Counted from the stretch's first letter, positions 1-5,658 are shown. The stretch: DNA of 5,718 nucleotides from an archaeon (GCA_024256265.1 JACGUK010000061.1:1-5718), one strand, 5' to 3'. Notes: a model not told the origin generated them from the letters alone. Translations and numbers: made by a program.

Positions 1-438
1 CTTGTTAGTTTCTGGAACAGGTAAACCATTTTTCTTTAATTTTTCATTGAGCTTAAGTTTGTTACATACAGCGCTTATTGAACCGATGGTACAATTTAGA
101 GATTCAATACCTGATTCCTCACTCAAGCTTAAAAAGTTGGCGAGTATTCCTTCAGATTCTGGCGCTATTAACAAAGAAATATCAGCATCTCTTAATAAAT
201 CCATAAATTTGATTTTAAGCTCTTCTTGGGATTTTACTAAATGAATTCCATTTGTTCTTAATGGTGGTTGAAATATAGCGAGTCTTGAATCTAAAAGAGT
301 ATAGGTTTGATGGCCAGCTTCTTTAAAATCACTTAAAGCTGAGCTGAGCATGCCATATCCTTCGCTCAATATACTTGATGGTAAACTCTTACCTAAGAAC
401 CCGCCTCCAGATACATATTCAAAGATAGCAACCTTCAA
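1..438 (-). CDS. mfnD: Tyramine--L-glutamate ligase MfnD, ATP-grasp family (N-terminal 146 residues, cut by window edge)
   Basis: MfnD performs the ATP-dependent coupling of tyramine to the gamma-carboxyl of glutamate, giving gamma-glutamyltyramine, an early intermediate of methanofuran; it is a cytosolic enzyme. The minus strand is open for 146 codons up to the window edge. The protein opens LKVAIFEYVSGGGFLGKSLP, continues SSILSEGYGML (residues 21-31), has the family-like APESEGIL block at 92-99, and at 126-145 shows the NK...L...NGLPVPET stretch typical of the start of an ATP-grasp nucleotide-binding domain. The C-terminal catalytic domain lies outside the window. The start is a TTG at 438-436: an in-frame TAG at 462-460 rules out anything much longer, and no ATG or GTG lies between. 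No good Shine-Dalgarno precedes it; a weak TATA-like TTTACT at 467-462 would suit a leaderless message. Recognition rests on remembered features of this family (COG1821-type ligases), not on a search. The main alternative is another ATP-grasp carboligase of the same family. Confidence 0.8.
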   Translation of the reverse strand, partial: MKVAIFEYVSGGGFLGKSLPSSILSEGYGMLSSALSDFKEAGHQTYTLLDSRLAIFQPPLRTNGIHLVKSQEELKIKFMDLLRDADISLLIAPESEGILANFLSLSEESGIESLNCTIGSISAVCNKLKLNEKLKKNGLPVPETNK

Positions 439-468
439 ATCATATAAAATTAGATTGCTCTAGTAAAT

Positions 469-481
469 GAGGATTATCCTC
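469..481. promoter_or_regulatory. 13-bp palindrome upstream of mfnD, candidate operator
   Basis: GAGGAT-T-ATCCTC is a perfect 6-bp inverted repeat around one base. It lies 30 bp upstream of the mfnD TTG and directly abuts a weak TATA-like stretch (467-462 on the minus strand), where an archaeal regulator could block or assist TBP/TFB. Six-base arms with a one-base spacer are expected about once by chance in a window of this size, so the position is the only argument for function. Confidence 0.25.
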
Positions 482-596
482 CTGATTCTGATTTGGCAAA
501 ACTTTTCATCCTTCCTGTAGAGCCATAAACCTGCTATTCCAAAATAAGATACAAAATTTTAGGACATAGGCAATAATTACTCTTCTAAATCATATT

Positions 597-612
597 CCAA
601 ATAAAAAGGGGG
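597..612 (-). terminator. Archaeal oligo-T terminator behind the channel gene
   Basis: Read on the minus strand, CCCCCTTTTTATTTGG begins 38 bases after the stop codon of the channel gene (650-1153). A C-run followed by a T-run without a hairpin is the usual form of intrinsic termination in archaea. The 10-mer CCCTTTTTAT within it recurs exactly behind fwdA at 2210-2201, which strengthens both calls. Confidence 0.5.
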
Positions 613-649
613 TGGTTTTACTGCGAACTTCTCTGTAACATGGATTCTT

Positions 650-1153
650 CTAAGCGATCCACGCGAATTGCCACGAGATAGCTAGGATGAAGTTTATAGC
701 AGTGCAGAGGGCTATGAGCCATCCTCCAGCCTTTGCATTCAAGCCGAAGGAAGGTAGACCTCCTCCGAAACAAGCTACTCCGTATAGGAATACTACCAAG
801 CCTACAGTCGCGACAGCGAGGACATTCATGGATACGTACATTATCCAGAGTCCGTAGATCACTAAGAATACGCCATTGAAAAGAACCACGAGGCTCAATG
901 TCTTTGCCTGAACTGTATAGAAGCCCGCTATGCCTACCATGGTGAAGGTCATGCCTGCTATGCCTAGTATTGTAGCGCCTAGGTAATCCGGTATGCGATA
1001 TAATAGGAAGGCGTTGAGTATAGTGACTATTCCTGGGATCAGTCCTGCCTTGAAGGCTGTTCCGGCATCACCTTTGCCCAGCAGTGCGTATGCGATCGGG
1101 AAGAATCCGAAGGCGTAAGCCAGCACGGCCCAAGAGTATATCTCTAAGACCAT
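650..1153 (-). CDS. Six-helix small-solute channel/transporter, GPR1/FUN34/YaaH (SatP) or AmiS/UreI type
   Basis: This is a 167-residue integral membrane protein with six hydrophobic segments (about residues 7-25, 37-52, 57-79, 86-107, 111-131 and 143-164) and almost no soluble part. The segment LGATILGIAGMTFTMVGIA (58-76) resembles the FGATAF..YG.FWL block of acetate/succinate transporters of the SatP family, and KAGGWLIALCTAINFILAIS (141-160) resembles the conserved GGW helix near their C-terminus. The N-terminal NPAPLGL signature of SatP is missing. The size and the final GGW helix also fit the related AmiS/UreI amide/urea channels, so the solute (acetate, a short amide, urea or another) is open. 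An upstream TTG at 1171 would add six residues, but I prefer ATG at 1153-1151 because a TATA box centred about 26 bp upstream implies a leaderless transcript starting there. GC is about 50% in sampled stretches, against roughly 27-38% in stretches sampled from mfnD and the HisA-like gene. Confidence 0.6.
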   Translation of the reverse strand: MVLEIYSWAVLAYAFGFFPIAYALLGKGDAGTAFKAGLIPGIVTILNAFLLYRIPDYLGATILGIAGMTFTMVGIAGFYTVQAKTLSLVVLFNGVFLVIYGLWIMYVSMNVLAVATVGLVVFLYGVACFGGGLPSFGLNAKAGGWLIALCTAINFILAISWQFAWIA

Positions 1154-1174
1154 AGGTGTTTGTCTTCCCAAAAA

Positions 1175-1182
1175 CTATTTAA
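1175..1182 (-). promoter_or_regulatory. TATA box of the channel gene (leaderless promoter)
   Basis: TTAAATAG on the minus strand is centred at 1178-1179. Archaeal transcription starts about 26 bp downstream of the box centre, which falls at 1152-1153, exactly on the ATG chosen for the channel gene. The purine-rich and A-rich stretch just upstream could serve as a BRE, but I see no clear match. Confidence 0.45.
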
Positions 1183-1222
1183 CGTTTATGGTTTTTTCGG
1201 CTATGTGATAAAAATTGTCTCA

Positions 1223-1366
1223 TTATTCGATCGGATTCTTTGGACCTATTGAGAGATGAGCTTTTTGAAGATCATACATGCGGGGGATTACTACATCTAA
1301 GGAGGTATCTATTACCCTCTTGTGCTTCAGGTCGACCTGATACAATCTTTCGGTTTTATAATCCAT
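1223..1366 (-). CDS. Possible small protein of 47 residues, unrecognised
   Basis: An ATG-initiated ORF of 47 codons ends with TAA at 1225-1223. It starts MDYKTERLYQVDLKHKRVID and ends with the mildly hydrophobic LDVVIPRMYDLQKAHLSIG and a short polar tail. It is soluble, with no cysteines, no signal peptide and no membrane segment. An in-frame TGA lies two codons upstream of the ATG, so it cannot be longer at that end. No Shine-Dalgarno is present; a poor TATA-like TTATT sits about 26 bp upstream (1393-1389). It points the same way as the channel gene, 69 bp ahead of it, and its intermediate GC is nearer to that gene than to the HisA-like gene. The residue mix looks protein-like rather than random, but a decayed fragment or chance ORF is possible. 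I do not recognise the family. Confidence 0.35.
   Translation of the reverse strand: MDYKTERLYQVDLKHKRVIDTSLDVVIPRMYDLQKAHLSIGPKNPIE
1327..1340. repeat. Perfect 14-bp palindrome in the divergent intergenic region
   Basis: TCAGGTCGACCTGA is identical to its reverse complement. It lies within the 47-codon ORF and about 165 bp upstream of the HisA-like start. A palindrome this long is expected about 0.35 times by chance in 5.7 kb, so it may be only part of the coding sequence, or an operator if the ORF is not real. Confidence 0.3.
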
Positions 1367-1504
1367 AATTCATAGTTATGTGCACTCGAATAAGGATAGA
1401 TTAAGAACCTCATTTAGAGAGAAACCTTTTAACTCGGCGAATTTCTGTAAGTAAGGAGATTATCAGAAGTCTTATCTTCACCTTTTTGTAGAAATTCATC
1501 ATAA

Positions 1505-2230
1505 ATGAGGATCATCCCTGTCATAGATATAATGGGAGGAGTTGCCGTCCATGCAAAAGGTGGTCAGAGGTATGACTATAAACCCATAAAGAGCCAATTA
1601 TGTGAAACCTCTAATCCAATAGATTTAGCTCTAGCCTTAAGAACAAAGTTTGGTTTCAGGGAGTTATACATAGCTGACTTGGACAGCATCATGGGGCGTG
1701 GCGATAACATGGATATGCTGAGGAGAATCTACGAATATAGTAGTATGAAGATCATGGTGGATTCAGGTATCGATGATGTTAAAAAAGCAAGAGAACTTCT
1801 TCACGTTGGGGTTGAGAAGGTTGTTGTTGGGACTGAAACATTAACAGGCTTTGAAGTGCTAAAGAAAATTCTAAATTTTTCTGGGCATGAACGTATTATT
1901 GTTTCTATAGATATGAAGAATGGTGAGATTCTCTCAAAATGTAAAGAAATAGTTAGATTGAGTCCCGAAGCTTTAGTAAAAAGACTGAAGTCGATGGGCA
2001 TTAAAGAACTTATTTTATTAGATCTATCAAGAATAGGTAGCGAATCAGGAGTTAACATCGAATTAATAAGAAGAGTTTTGAGTTCTGTAGATATTCCTAT
2101 CATTACAGGAGGTGGCATTAGAAACATCGATGATGTTCTTCTACTACGTGATCTTGGCATCTCTGGAGTATTGATCTCTACGGCTCTTCATAATTTAAAG
2201 ATAAAAAGGGAAGATTTCTTAGAAATATAG
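1505..2230 (+). CDS. HisA/HisF-related TIM-barrel protein, probably not a histidine enzyme
   Basis: This 241-residue protein has the half-barrel duplication of HisA (ProFAR isomerase) and HisF. It opens MRIIPVIDIMGG, with the first catalytic-position Asp at D8. The second, D136, lies in VSIDMKNGE. The C-terminal phosphate-binding loops are TGGGIRNIDD (201-210) and GVLISTALH (221-229). Two sites depart from true HisA/HisF: the N-terminal-half phosphate loop reads VDSGID (85-90) instead of a GGG loop, and the RDGT acid-bearing motif of the second half reads RIGS (176-179), with I177 where HisF has an aspartate. A HisA/F-related family (TIGR00734 as I recall it) occurs in methanogens and H4MPT-using methylotrophs, with no settled reaction; I place this protein there by inference. 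No his genes are nearby, while mfnD and fwd are. TAA directly precedes the ATG, which fixes the start; no Shine-Dalgarno is seen. Its stop is 4 bp from the fwdA stop. Confidence 0.8.
   Translation: MRIIPVIDIMGGVAVHAKGGQRYDYKPIKSQLCETSNPIDLALALRTKFGFRELYIADLDSIMGRGDNMDMLRRIYEYSSMKIMVDSGIDDVKKARELLHVGVEKVVVGTETLTGFEVLKKILNFSGHERIIVSIDMKNGEILSKCKEIVRLSPEALVKRLKSMGIKELILLDLSRIGSESGVNIELIRRVLSSVDIPIITGGGIRNIDDVLLLRDLGISGVLISTALHNLKIKREDFLEI
2191..2210 (-). terminator. Oligo-T terminator of the fwd transcript, inside the HisA-like gene
   Basis: On the minus strand CCCTTTTTATCTTTAAATTA begins 24 bases past the fwdA stop. It shares the exact 10-mer CCCTTTTTAT with the element behind the channel gene. 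It is antisense to the last codons of the HisA-like gene, which is unavoidable given the 4-bp gap between the two stop codons. Confidence 0.5.
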
Positions 2231-2234
2231 TGTT

Positions 2235-3956
2235 TTATCCGTAATATGTTTGTATAGGTGCGGATCTTGTTATGAATCTATCATTTATCTTAAAGTTCTC
2301 CATTTCTACTGTATAGTAATCACGGAATTTCTTAACAAGACTACTTTCCATTGCGTCCATCAAATCTTTTGGTAAGTTAGGCTTGACCCAGTATGTCCTT
2401 CCTTCAATAGATTTGACTATATCTCCATCCTTCACTATGATCTCCCCTTCTTTTATGGTGAAAGTTGCTTTGCTCAAGGCTTTGCGAACCTTTCTATAAT
2501 CACGTGACGGATCCACTTCTCTTGGATTTACATCATATATGGCGACATCAGCATCCGCACCTACTCCTAGATGCCCCTTATCTTTTAAGCCAAGAATCTT
2601 GGCAGTTGCAGCTCTCGTTGCAATTGCTATCTCATAGAGAGAATATTCACGATCCATGTTATCTAGGTCGCTTCTCGATCTTGCCCTCTTCGAAATCTTG
2701 TCTAGAGTTCTTTTCCTAGCTTCCTTGCTCATGAGCCAGGCCATAACCCTAGGATAGTGAGTAAAAGGTCCACCATTCGGATGGTCTGTTGTCATGAAGA
2801 TTCTCCAAGGGTCTTTTGCAAGTAAAGCCAACTCTAACCCAATAGTCCACATGGTTGCATGGACGAAGTTGCTTTTCTTATAGTGTATTGGTACAAGACC
2901 AGCCCCTTCCTCAGATTCCACATCTGAGTTTGTCCACTTATTCTTAGTTAGAAGGTGCAACTTGTATTCGAAGGGTCCATCGCCTGTCATTGTAGTTGTG
3001 TCCGTGAAGATGACCTGACCCAAGTCTAGGCTTACATGCTTATTAGCATTAACATATTTCATTATTTCATGAGCACCTGATCTCATAGTAATCCAGTCTG
3101 AACCAGCGTATCCATTGAATTGAACATGAGTTAGATGCATTATTGGCCTGTCTTCTTCAGCAAGATCTTTTACAGAGTCCATGGTATCTATGGTAGTTTG
3201 ATAATTGCCAGGTGTGCCCAGACCGTTCGCATGGACATGTATTGGATGAGGTAAATGGAGGAGTTTGTTGACTTTACATAGGCCCCTTATGATCTCTCTT
3301 GATGCTACTTCAAATCGAGGTACAGGTTCATCTATTTCTTCAGGTCTTCCCCATAATATATCTAAAAACTCTACATCTCCCCATTTCCAAGCTTCAACAC
3401 ATCCTGGGTCTACCAGCTTTATGGCATAGCCCTTCGTTGCGTTTAAAGTCCAAGCTACATAGGCTGCACATTCATCGAGCTTGTTATCCCTTAAATACTC
3501 CATGACGAACCAGTTGTTGCCAAACATAACGAAGCAGCCCTTATCAAGTATAGGTATATCTTTGAACTCATGATGACAATGTAACATCTTTAAAGGTGGA
3601 TTTGCAGGCTCAAATACAGTTGTGTAACCAAGTATGGCATACCTATAGCCAATAGTGAAACTCGATGGGACAGAGTATCCTACACCTGAACGCTTTACTT
3701 GAGTCTTAGGTTCGACATCCTTATAATGATCTTCAGGACGAAGCATCCTTCCAGTATTGCACTTTGGTCCTGCTATATGTGAGTGAAGATCGACCCCGCC
3801 AGGCATGACAAGCTTATTCGATGCATCTATCACGTAAGCCTTAGATTCGTCTACTTTTTCTACTATCTTGTTGTCTTTGATGGCTATATCCATAACTTCT
3901 CCATCTATTCCATTTATAGGGTCATAAACAACTCCATTCTTTATCAACAAATCCAT
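2235..3956 (-). CDS. fwdA: Formylmethanofuran dehydrogenase subunit A (dinuclear-metal amidohydrolase)
   Basis: FwdA catalyses reversible condensation of formate, delivered from the FwdB site, with methanofuran to give formylmethanofuran. The 573-residue length matches the family. Using the ATG at 3956-3954, the metal-binding set is complete: DLHSH (H58, H60), the lysine expected to be carbamylated in GYAIKLVDPG (K180), HVHANGLGTPGN (H240/H242), MHLTHVQFNGYAG (H274/H277) and the catalytic aspartate in TTDHPNGGPF (D391). A composite beta domain is formed by the first 50 or so residues and about 455-520. Translation from a TTG at 3962 is formally possible, but the Shine-Dalgarno GGAGGTGA would then touch the start codon; it stands 6 nt from the ATG. 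The gene is the last of the fwdD-fwdB-fwdA run, and the TGA of fwdB lies 6 nt before the ATG. No residue loss or frameshift is visible. Confidence 0.96.
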   Translation of the reverse strand: MDLLIKNGVVYDPINGIDGEVMDIAIKDNKIVEKVDESKAYVIDASNKLVMPGGVDLHSHIAGPKCNTGRMLRPEDHYKDVEPKTQVKRSGVGYSVPSSFTIGYRYAILGYTTVFEPANPPLKMLHCHHEFKDIPILDKGCFVMFGNNWFVMEYLRDNKLDECAAYVAWTLNATKGYAIKLVDPGCVEAWKWGDVEFLDILWGRPEEIDEPVPRFEVASREIIRGLCKVNKLLHLPHPIHVHANGLGTPGNYQTTIDTMDSVKDLAEEDRPIMHLTHVQFNGYAGSDWITMRSGAHEIMKYVNANKHVSLDLGQVIFTDTTTMTGDGPFEYKLHLLTKNKWTNSDVESEEGAGLVPIHYKKSNFVHATMWTIGLELALLAKDPWRIFMTTDHPNGGPFTHYPRVMAWLMSKEARKRTLDKISKRARSRSDLDNMDREYSLYEIAIATRAATAKILGLKDKGHLGVGADADVAIYDVNPREVDPSRDYRKVRKALSKATFTIKEGEIIVKDGDIVKSIEGRTYWVKPNLPKDLMDAMESSLVKKFRDYYTVEMENFKINDRFITRSAPIQTYYG

Positions 3957-3962
3957 TACCAA

Positions 3963-3973
3963 TCACCTCCTTT
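3963..3973 (-). promoter_or_regulatory. Strong ribosome binding site deciding the fwdA start
   Basis: AAAGGAGGTGA on the minus strand is nearly a full complement of the 16S rRNA 3' end. It doubles as the last fwdB codons and stop (AGG AGG TGA). The 6-nt spacing selects ATG at 3956 rather than TTG at 3962. Confidence 0.85.
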
Positions 3974-5258
3974 TTGATCTTATCCTTTTCAATATCATGC
4001 TGACTATCTCCCCATCTGGATATATTCCTGAAGGAGGATCAACGACTTTTGTGAGAGGCAGAGGAACTGTATCCATTCTGTAGGCAGACCCTTCAGCCTC
4101 TATGCCCGTAAATGCGCAAGGTATCACAACGTCTGCAGCAAGAGCGGTCATGGATAGATGAGGATCAATAACAGCGAAGGGAGTTTTGCACAAGTTCTTG
4201 GCTACATCCTTGGGGAAATGCGCCAGTGGGTCTGAGGCTACTATAAGTGCAGCATCACACTCCCCTCTTCTCAACAAGTCGACAAAGGTTGTTTCTCCAG
4301 GGTTGTACCATGGATAGCCATGACTAAAGTCCACTGCATAAGGAAAGCCTGTCTGCCAAGCTGTTACCTCATTCATGCCGGTCACGTTATAATGTCCTCT
4401 CATGGGCATAATGACAAATTTTGTCCACTTGTTTAGATCACGAACAAGAGATATAGCTAAATCTATGTTTCTCTCCTTTCCTCGGCTCATAGTTAGACCT
4501 AGCCCATAAAAAAGAATTCCAAATTCACAACTTCTCATCATTTCTGCAAGTTCCTCAACTTGTTCAACCGGCAATCCAGCAACGCTTTCTTCCTCTATTT
4601 CATCAAATTGCAGAGCCATTCTTATTGCAGACATGAGCTCATAATCTTGTCCTGGCGCTATAGGGATGTAAAGATCAGCAAGCCTAGCACTTGCAGTCTT
4701 TCTAACATCTACAACTACGAGCTTTCTTTCCTTTCTCCCTTTTCTGAATCTTCCTTCTGATAGAGCAGAATATCTTGCCAAATGCCTTGGATGAGAATCC
4801 TGGAAGTTGCTTCCCCAATAAACGATAAGATCAGCTCTATGCCTGACCTCTCCAAGAGTGCATGTAGGCATCCCCACATCATGTAATCCTAGTGCACTGG
4901 GACCATGGCAAGTTACTGTCTGATTATCGATGACTCCGCCTACCTCTTCAGCAAGTTCTACGCCCACTGCTTGAGCCTCACAGCCTGATAGAGCAAAACC
5001 ATAAATGACAGGGAAATCTGCATTCGCTAAGATTTCAGCAGTCTTCTCTACAGCCTCCTCTAGACTTATAGGCTTTGGCTCGCCATTCTTTCTTACTAAA
5101 CAGGATGGATTTCTTTCCTTCCAAAAGTTCAGAAATTTGCTAGCCGACATTGAACAAGAATTCTTGACCTTTACTATCTTATTGTCTTCAACAGTGGCTT
5201 CTATATCGTCACATAAACAGCCACATATAGGACAGCAAATGTTCTTAATTACAACCAA
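3963..5258 (-). CDS. fwdB: Formylmethanofuran dehydrogenase subunit B (Mo/W-bis-pterin, [4Fe-4S] catalytic subunit)
   Basis: FwdB belongs to the molybdopterin oxidoreductase family and reduces CO2 to formate (or the reverse) at a Mo or W centre; formate then moves to FwdA. The 431 residues match the usual length. The N-terminal cluster motif is CPICGCLCDD, with C9, C12, C16 and a fourth ligand at C35. The metal ligand is the cysteine C117 in TVTCHGPSALGLHDVG, so this is the cysteine form, not selenocysteine. Further family blocks are PTCTLGEV (131-138), ADLIVYWGSNFQDSHPRHLA (142-161), YGLGLTMSRGKERN (251-264), GHYNVTGMNEV (288-298) and EAEGSAYRMDTVPLPL (387-402). Mo versus W cannot be read from the sequence. 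The start is TTG at 5258-5256, chosen because GGGAGGT at 5274-5268 stands 9 nt upstream. Seven bases separate it from the fwdD stop. FwdD supplies the small pterin-binding domain missing from this polypeptide. Confidence 0.96.
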   Translation of the reverse strand: MVVIKNICCPICGCLCDDIEATVEDNKIVKVKNSCSMSASKFLNFWKERNPSCLVRKNGEPKPISLEEAVEKTAEILANADFPVIYGFALSGCEAQAVGVELAEEVGGVIDNQTVTCHGPSALGLHDVGMPTCTLGEVRHRADLIVYWGSNFQDSHPRHLARYSALSEGRFRKGRKERKLVVVDVRKTASARLADLYIPIAPGQDYELMSAIRMALQFDEIEEESVAGLPVEQVEELAEMMRSCEFGILFYGLGLTMSRGKERNIDLAISLVRDLNKWTKFVIMPMRGHYNVTGMNEVTAWQTGFPYAVDFSHGYPWYNPGETTFVDLLRRGECDAALIVASDPLAHFPKDVAKNLCKTPFAVIDPHLSMTALAADVVIPCAFTGIEAEGSAYRMDTVPLPLTKVVDPPSGIYPDGEIVSMILKRIRSKRR

Positions 5259-5265
5259 GCCAAAT

Positions 5266-5658
5266 CTACCTCCCTAAGTATTTGCTCAACAACTCCCTTA
5301 CATTCAAAACTTTCTCCTCTAGGGCTGGTTCTATCTCGGCGGGTATACCTTTAAACGAAGGCATGCCAGTGCTATTCGTATCCGAGCCTATGAGCATGCT
5401 GGCATAGGGACCGTAAGGGATGAAGATGATTCCAGGTTTAGGTATATTCTGTGAAGGATTACACTTGACGATGATACTACCGAACTGTGTTGTAACACGT
5501 ATAGTATCTCCCTCTTTGAGTCTTAACTCTTCAGCATCCTTTTGATGAATTTCACAGATAGATACACTCTCCATGTATTTATCTGAAACCTTGCTCACCT
5601 CTTTTGACATACCTTGCTTCAAGCTTCTGCCTGTTAACAATATTACTTTAAATCCCAT
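5266..5658 (-). CDS. fwdD: Formylmethanofuran dehydrogenase subunit D (molybdopterin-dinucleotide-binding)
   Basis: FwdD is the small beta-barrel subunit that completes the pterin-binding site of FwdB; in other molybdopterin oxidoreductases the same domain is fused at the C-terminus. The 130 residues match stand-alone FwdD. Motifs in order are TGRSLKQGMSKE (9-20), GDTIRVTTQFGSIIV (50-64), PGIIFIPYGPYASMLI (75-90) and TGMPSFKGIPAEIEPA (97-112). The start is ATG at 5658-5656, with an in-frame TGA three codons upstream, so a longer form is excluded. Unlike fwdB and fwdA, it has no Shine-Dalgarno at normal distance: AAAGGAG at 5690-5684 is 25 nt away. This fits either a first gene read from a short leader or translational coupling to an ORF overlapping from the window edge. 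The end of the gene (GGG AGG TAG) carries the fwdB ribosome binding site. Confidence 0.94.
   Translation of the reverse strand: MGFKVILLTGRSLKQGMSKEVSKVSDKYMESVSICEIHQKDAEELRLKEGDTIRVTTQFGSIIVKCNPSQNIPKPGIIFIPYGPYASMLIGSDTNSTGMPSFKGIPAEIEPALEEKVLNVRELLSKYLGR
5268..5274 (-). promoter_or_regulatory. Ribosome binding site deciding the fwdB TTG start
   Basis: GGGAGGT on the minus strand overlaps the last codons and stop of fwdD (GGG AGG TAG) and stands 9 nt before TTG at 5258. No in-frame ATG or GTG lies between this site and the cysteine motif of FwdB, so the rare start codon is well supported. Confidence 0.8.

Larger units (their letters stand above)
1154..1504. other. Intergenic region between the channel and HisA-like genes
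   Basis: This 351-bp stretch separates divergently read genes. It contains the channel-gene TATA box, a 47-codon minus-strand ORF, a 14-bp palindrome inside that ORF, and the presumed promoter of the plus-strand HisA-like gene. For the latter two weak boxes are visible: CCTTTTAA near 1425-1432, which would give a leader of about 45-50 nt, and TTATCT at 1472-1477, which would give a nearly leaderless message. No tRNA-like cloverleaf, repeat array or mobile-element end is seen. Confidence 0.5.

Noticed and set aside
2..244. Plus-strand ORF of 80 codons
   Set aside because: It is antisense to the mfnD frame, which shows clear family motifs; its composition is Leu/Ser/Phe-rich, as expected of a shadow frame.
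460..558. Minus-strand open stretch of 32 codons with hydrophobic YFGIAGLWLY, in the same frame as mfnD
   Set aside because: It has no ATG, GTG or TTG start and ends at TAG 21 bases before the mfnD start codon. It may be a remnant of a membrane-protein gene, but nothing supports this.
1154..1171. TTG start at 1171 for the channel gene
   Set aside because: It would add six polar residues, and the predicted leaderless transcription start falls at the ATG at 1153.
1300..1307. Plus-strand AAGGAGGT, resembling a ribosome binding site
   Set aside because: No start codon opening a reasonable frame follows; it is antisense to codons of the 47-residue ORF.
1801..2160. Minus-strand ORF of 119 codons
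   Set aside because: It is a shadow of the HisA-like gene, whose barrel motifs are intact on the plus strand.
3957..3962. TTG start at 3962 for fwdA
   Set aside because: The Shine-Dalgarno would directly abut the TTG; the ATG two codons later has a normal 6-nt spacing.
2465..3977. Several plus-strand ORFs opposite fwdA
   Set aside because: All are antisense to intact FwdA motifs and have shadow-type composition.
4560..5277. Plus-strand ORFs opposite fwdB
   Set aside because: They are antisense to fwdB, including its cluster and Mo/W-ligand motifs; they have no ribosome binding site or family features.
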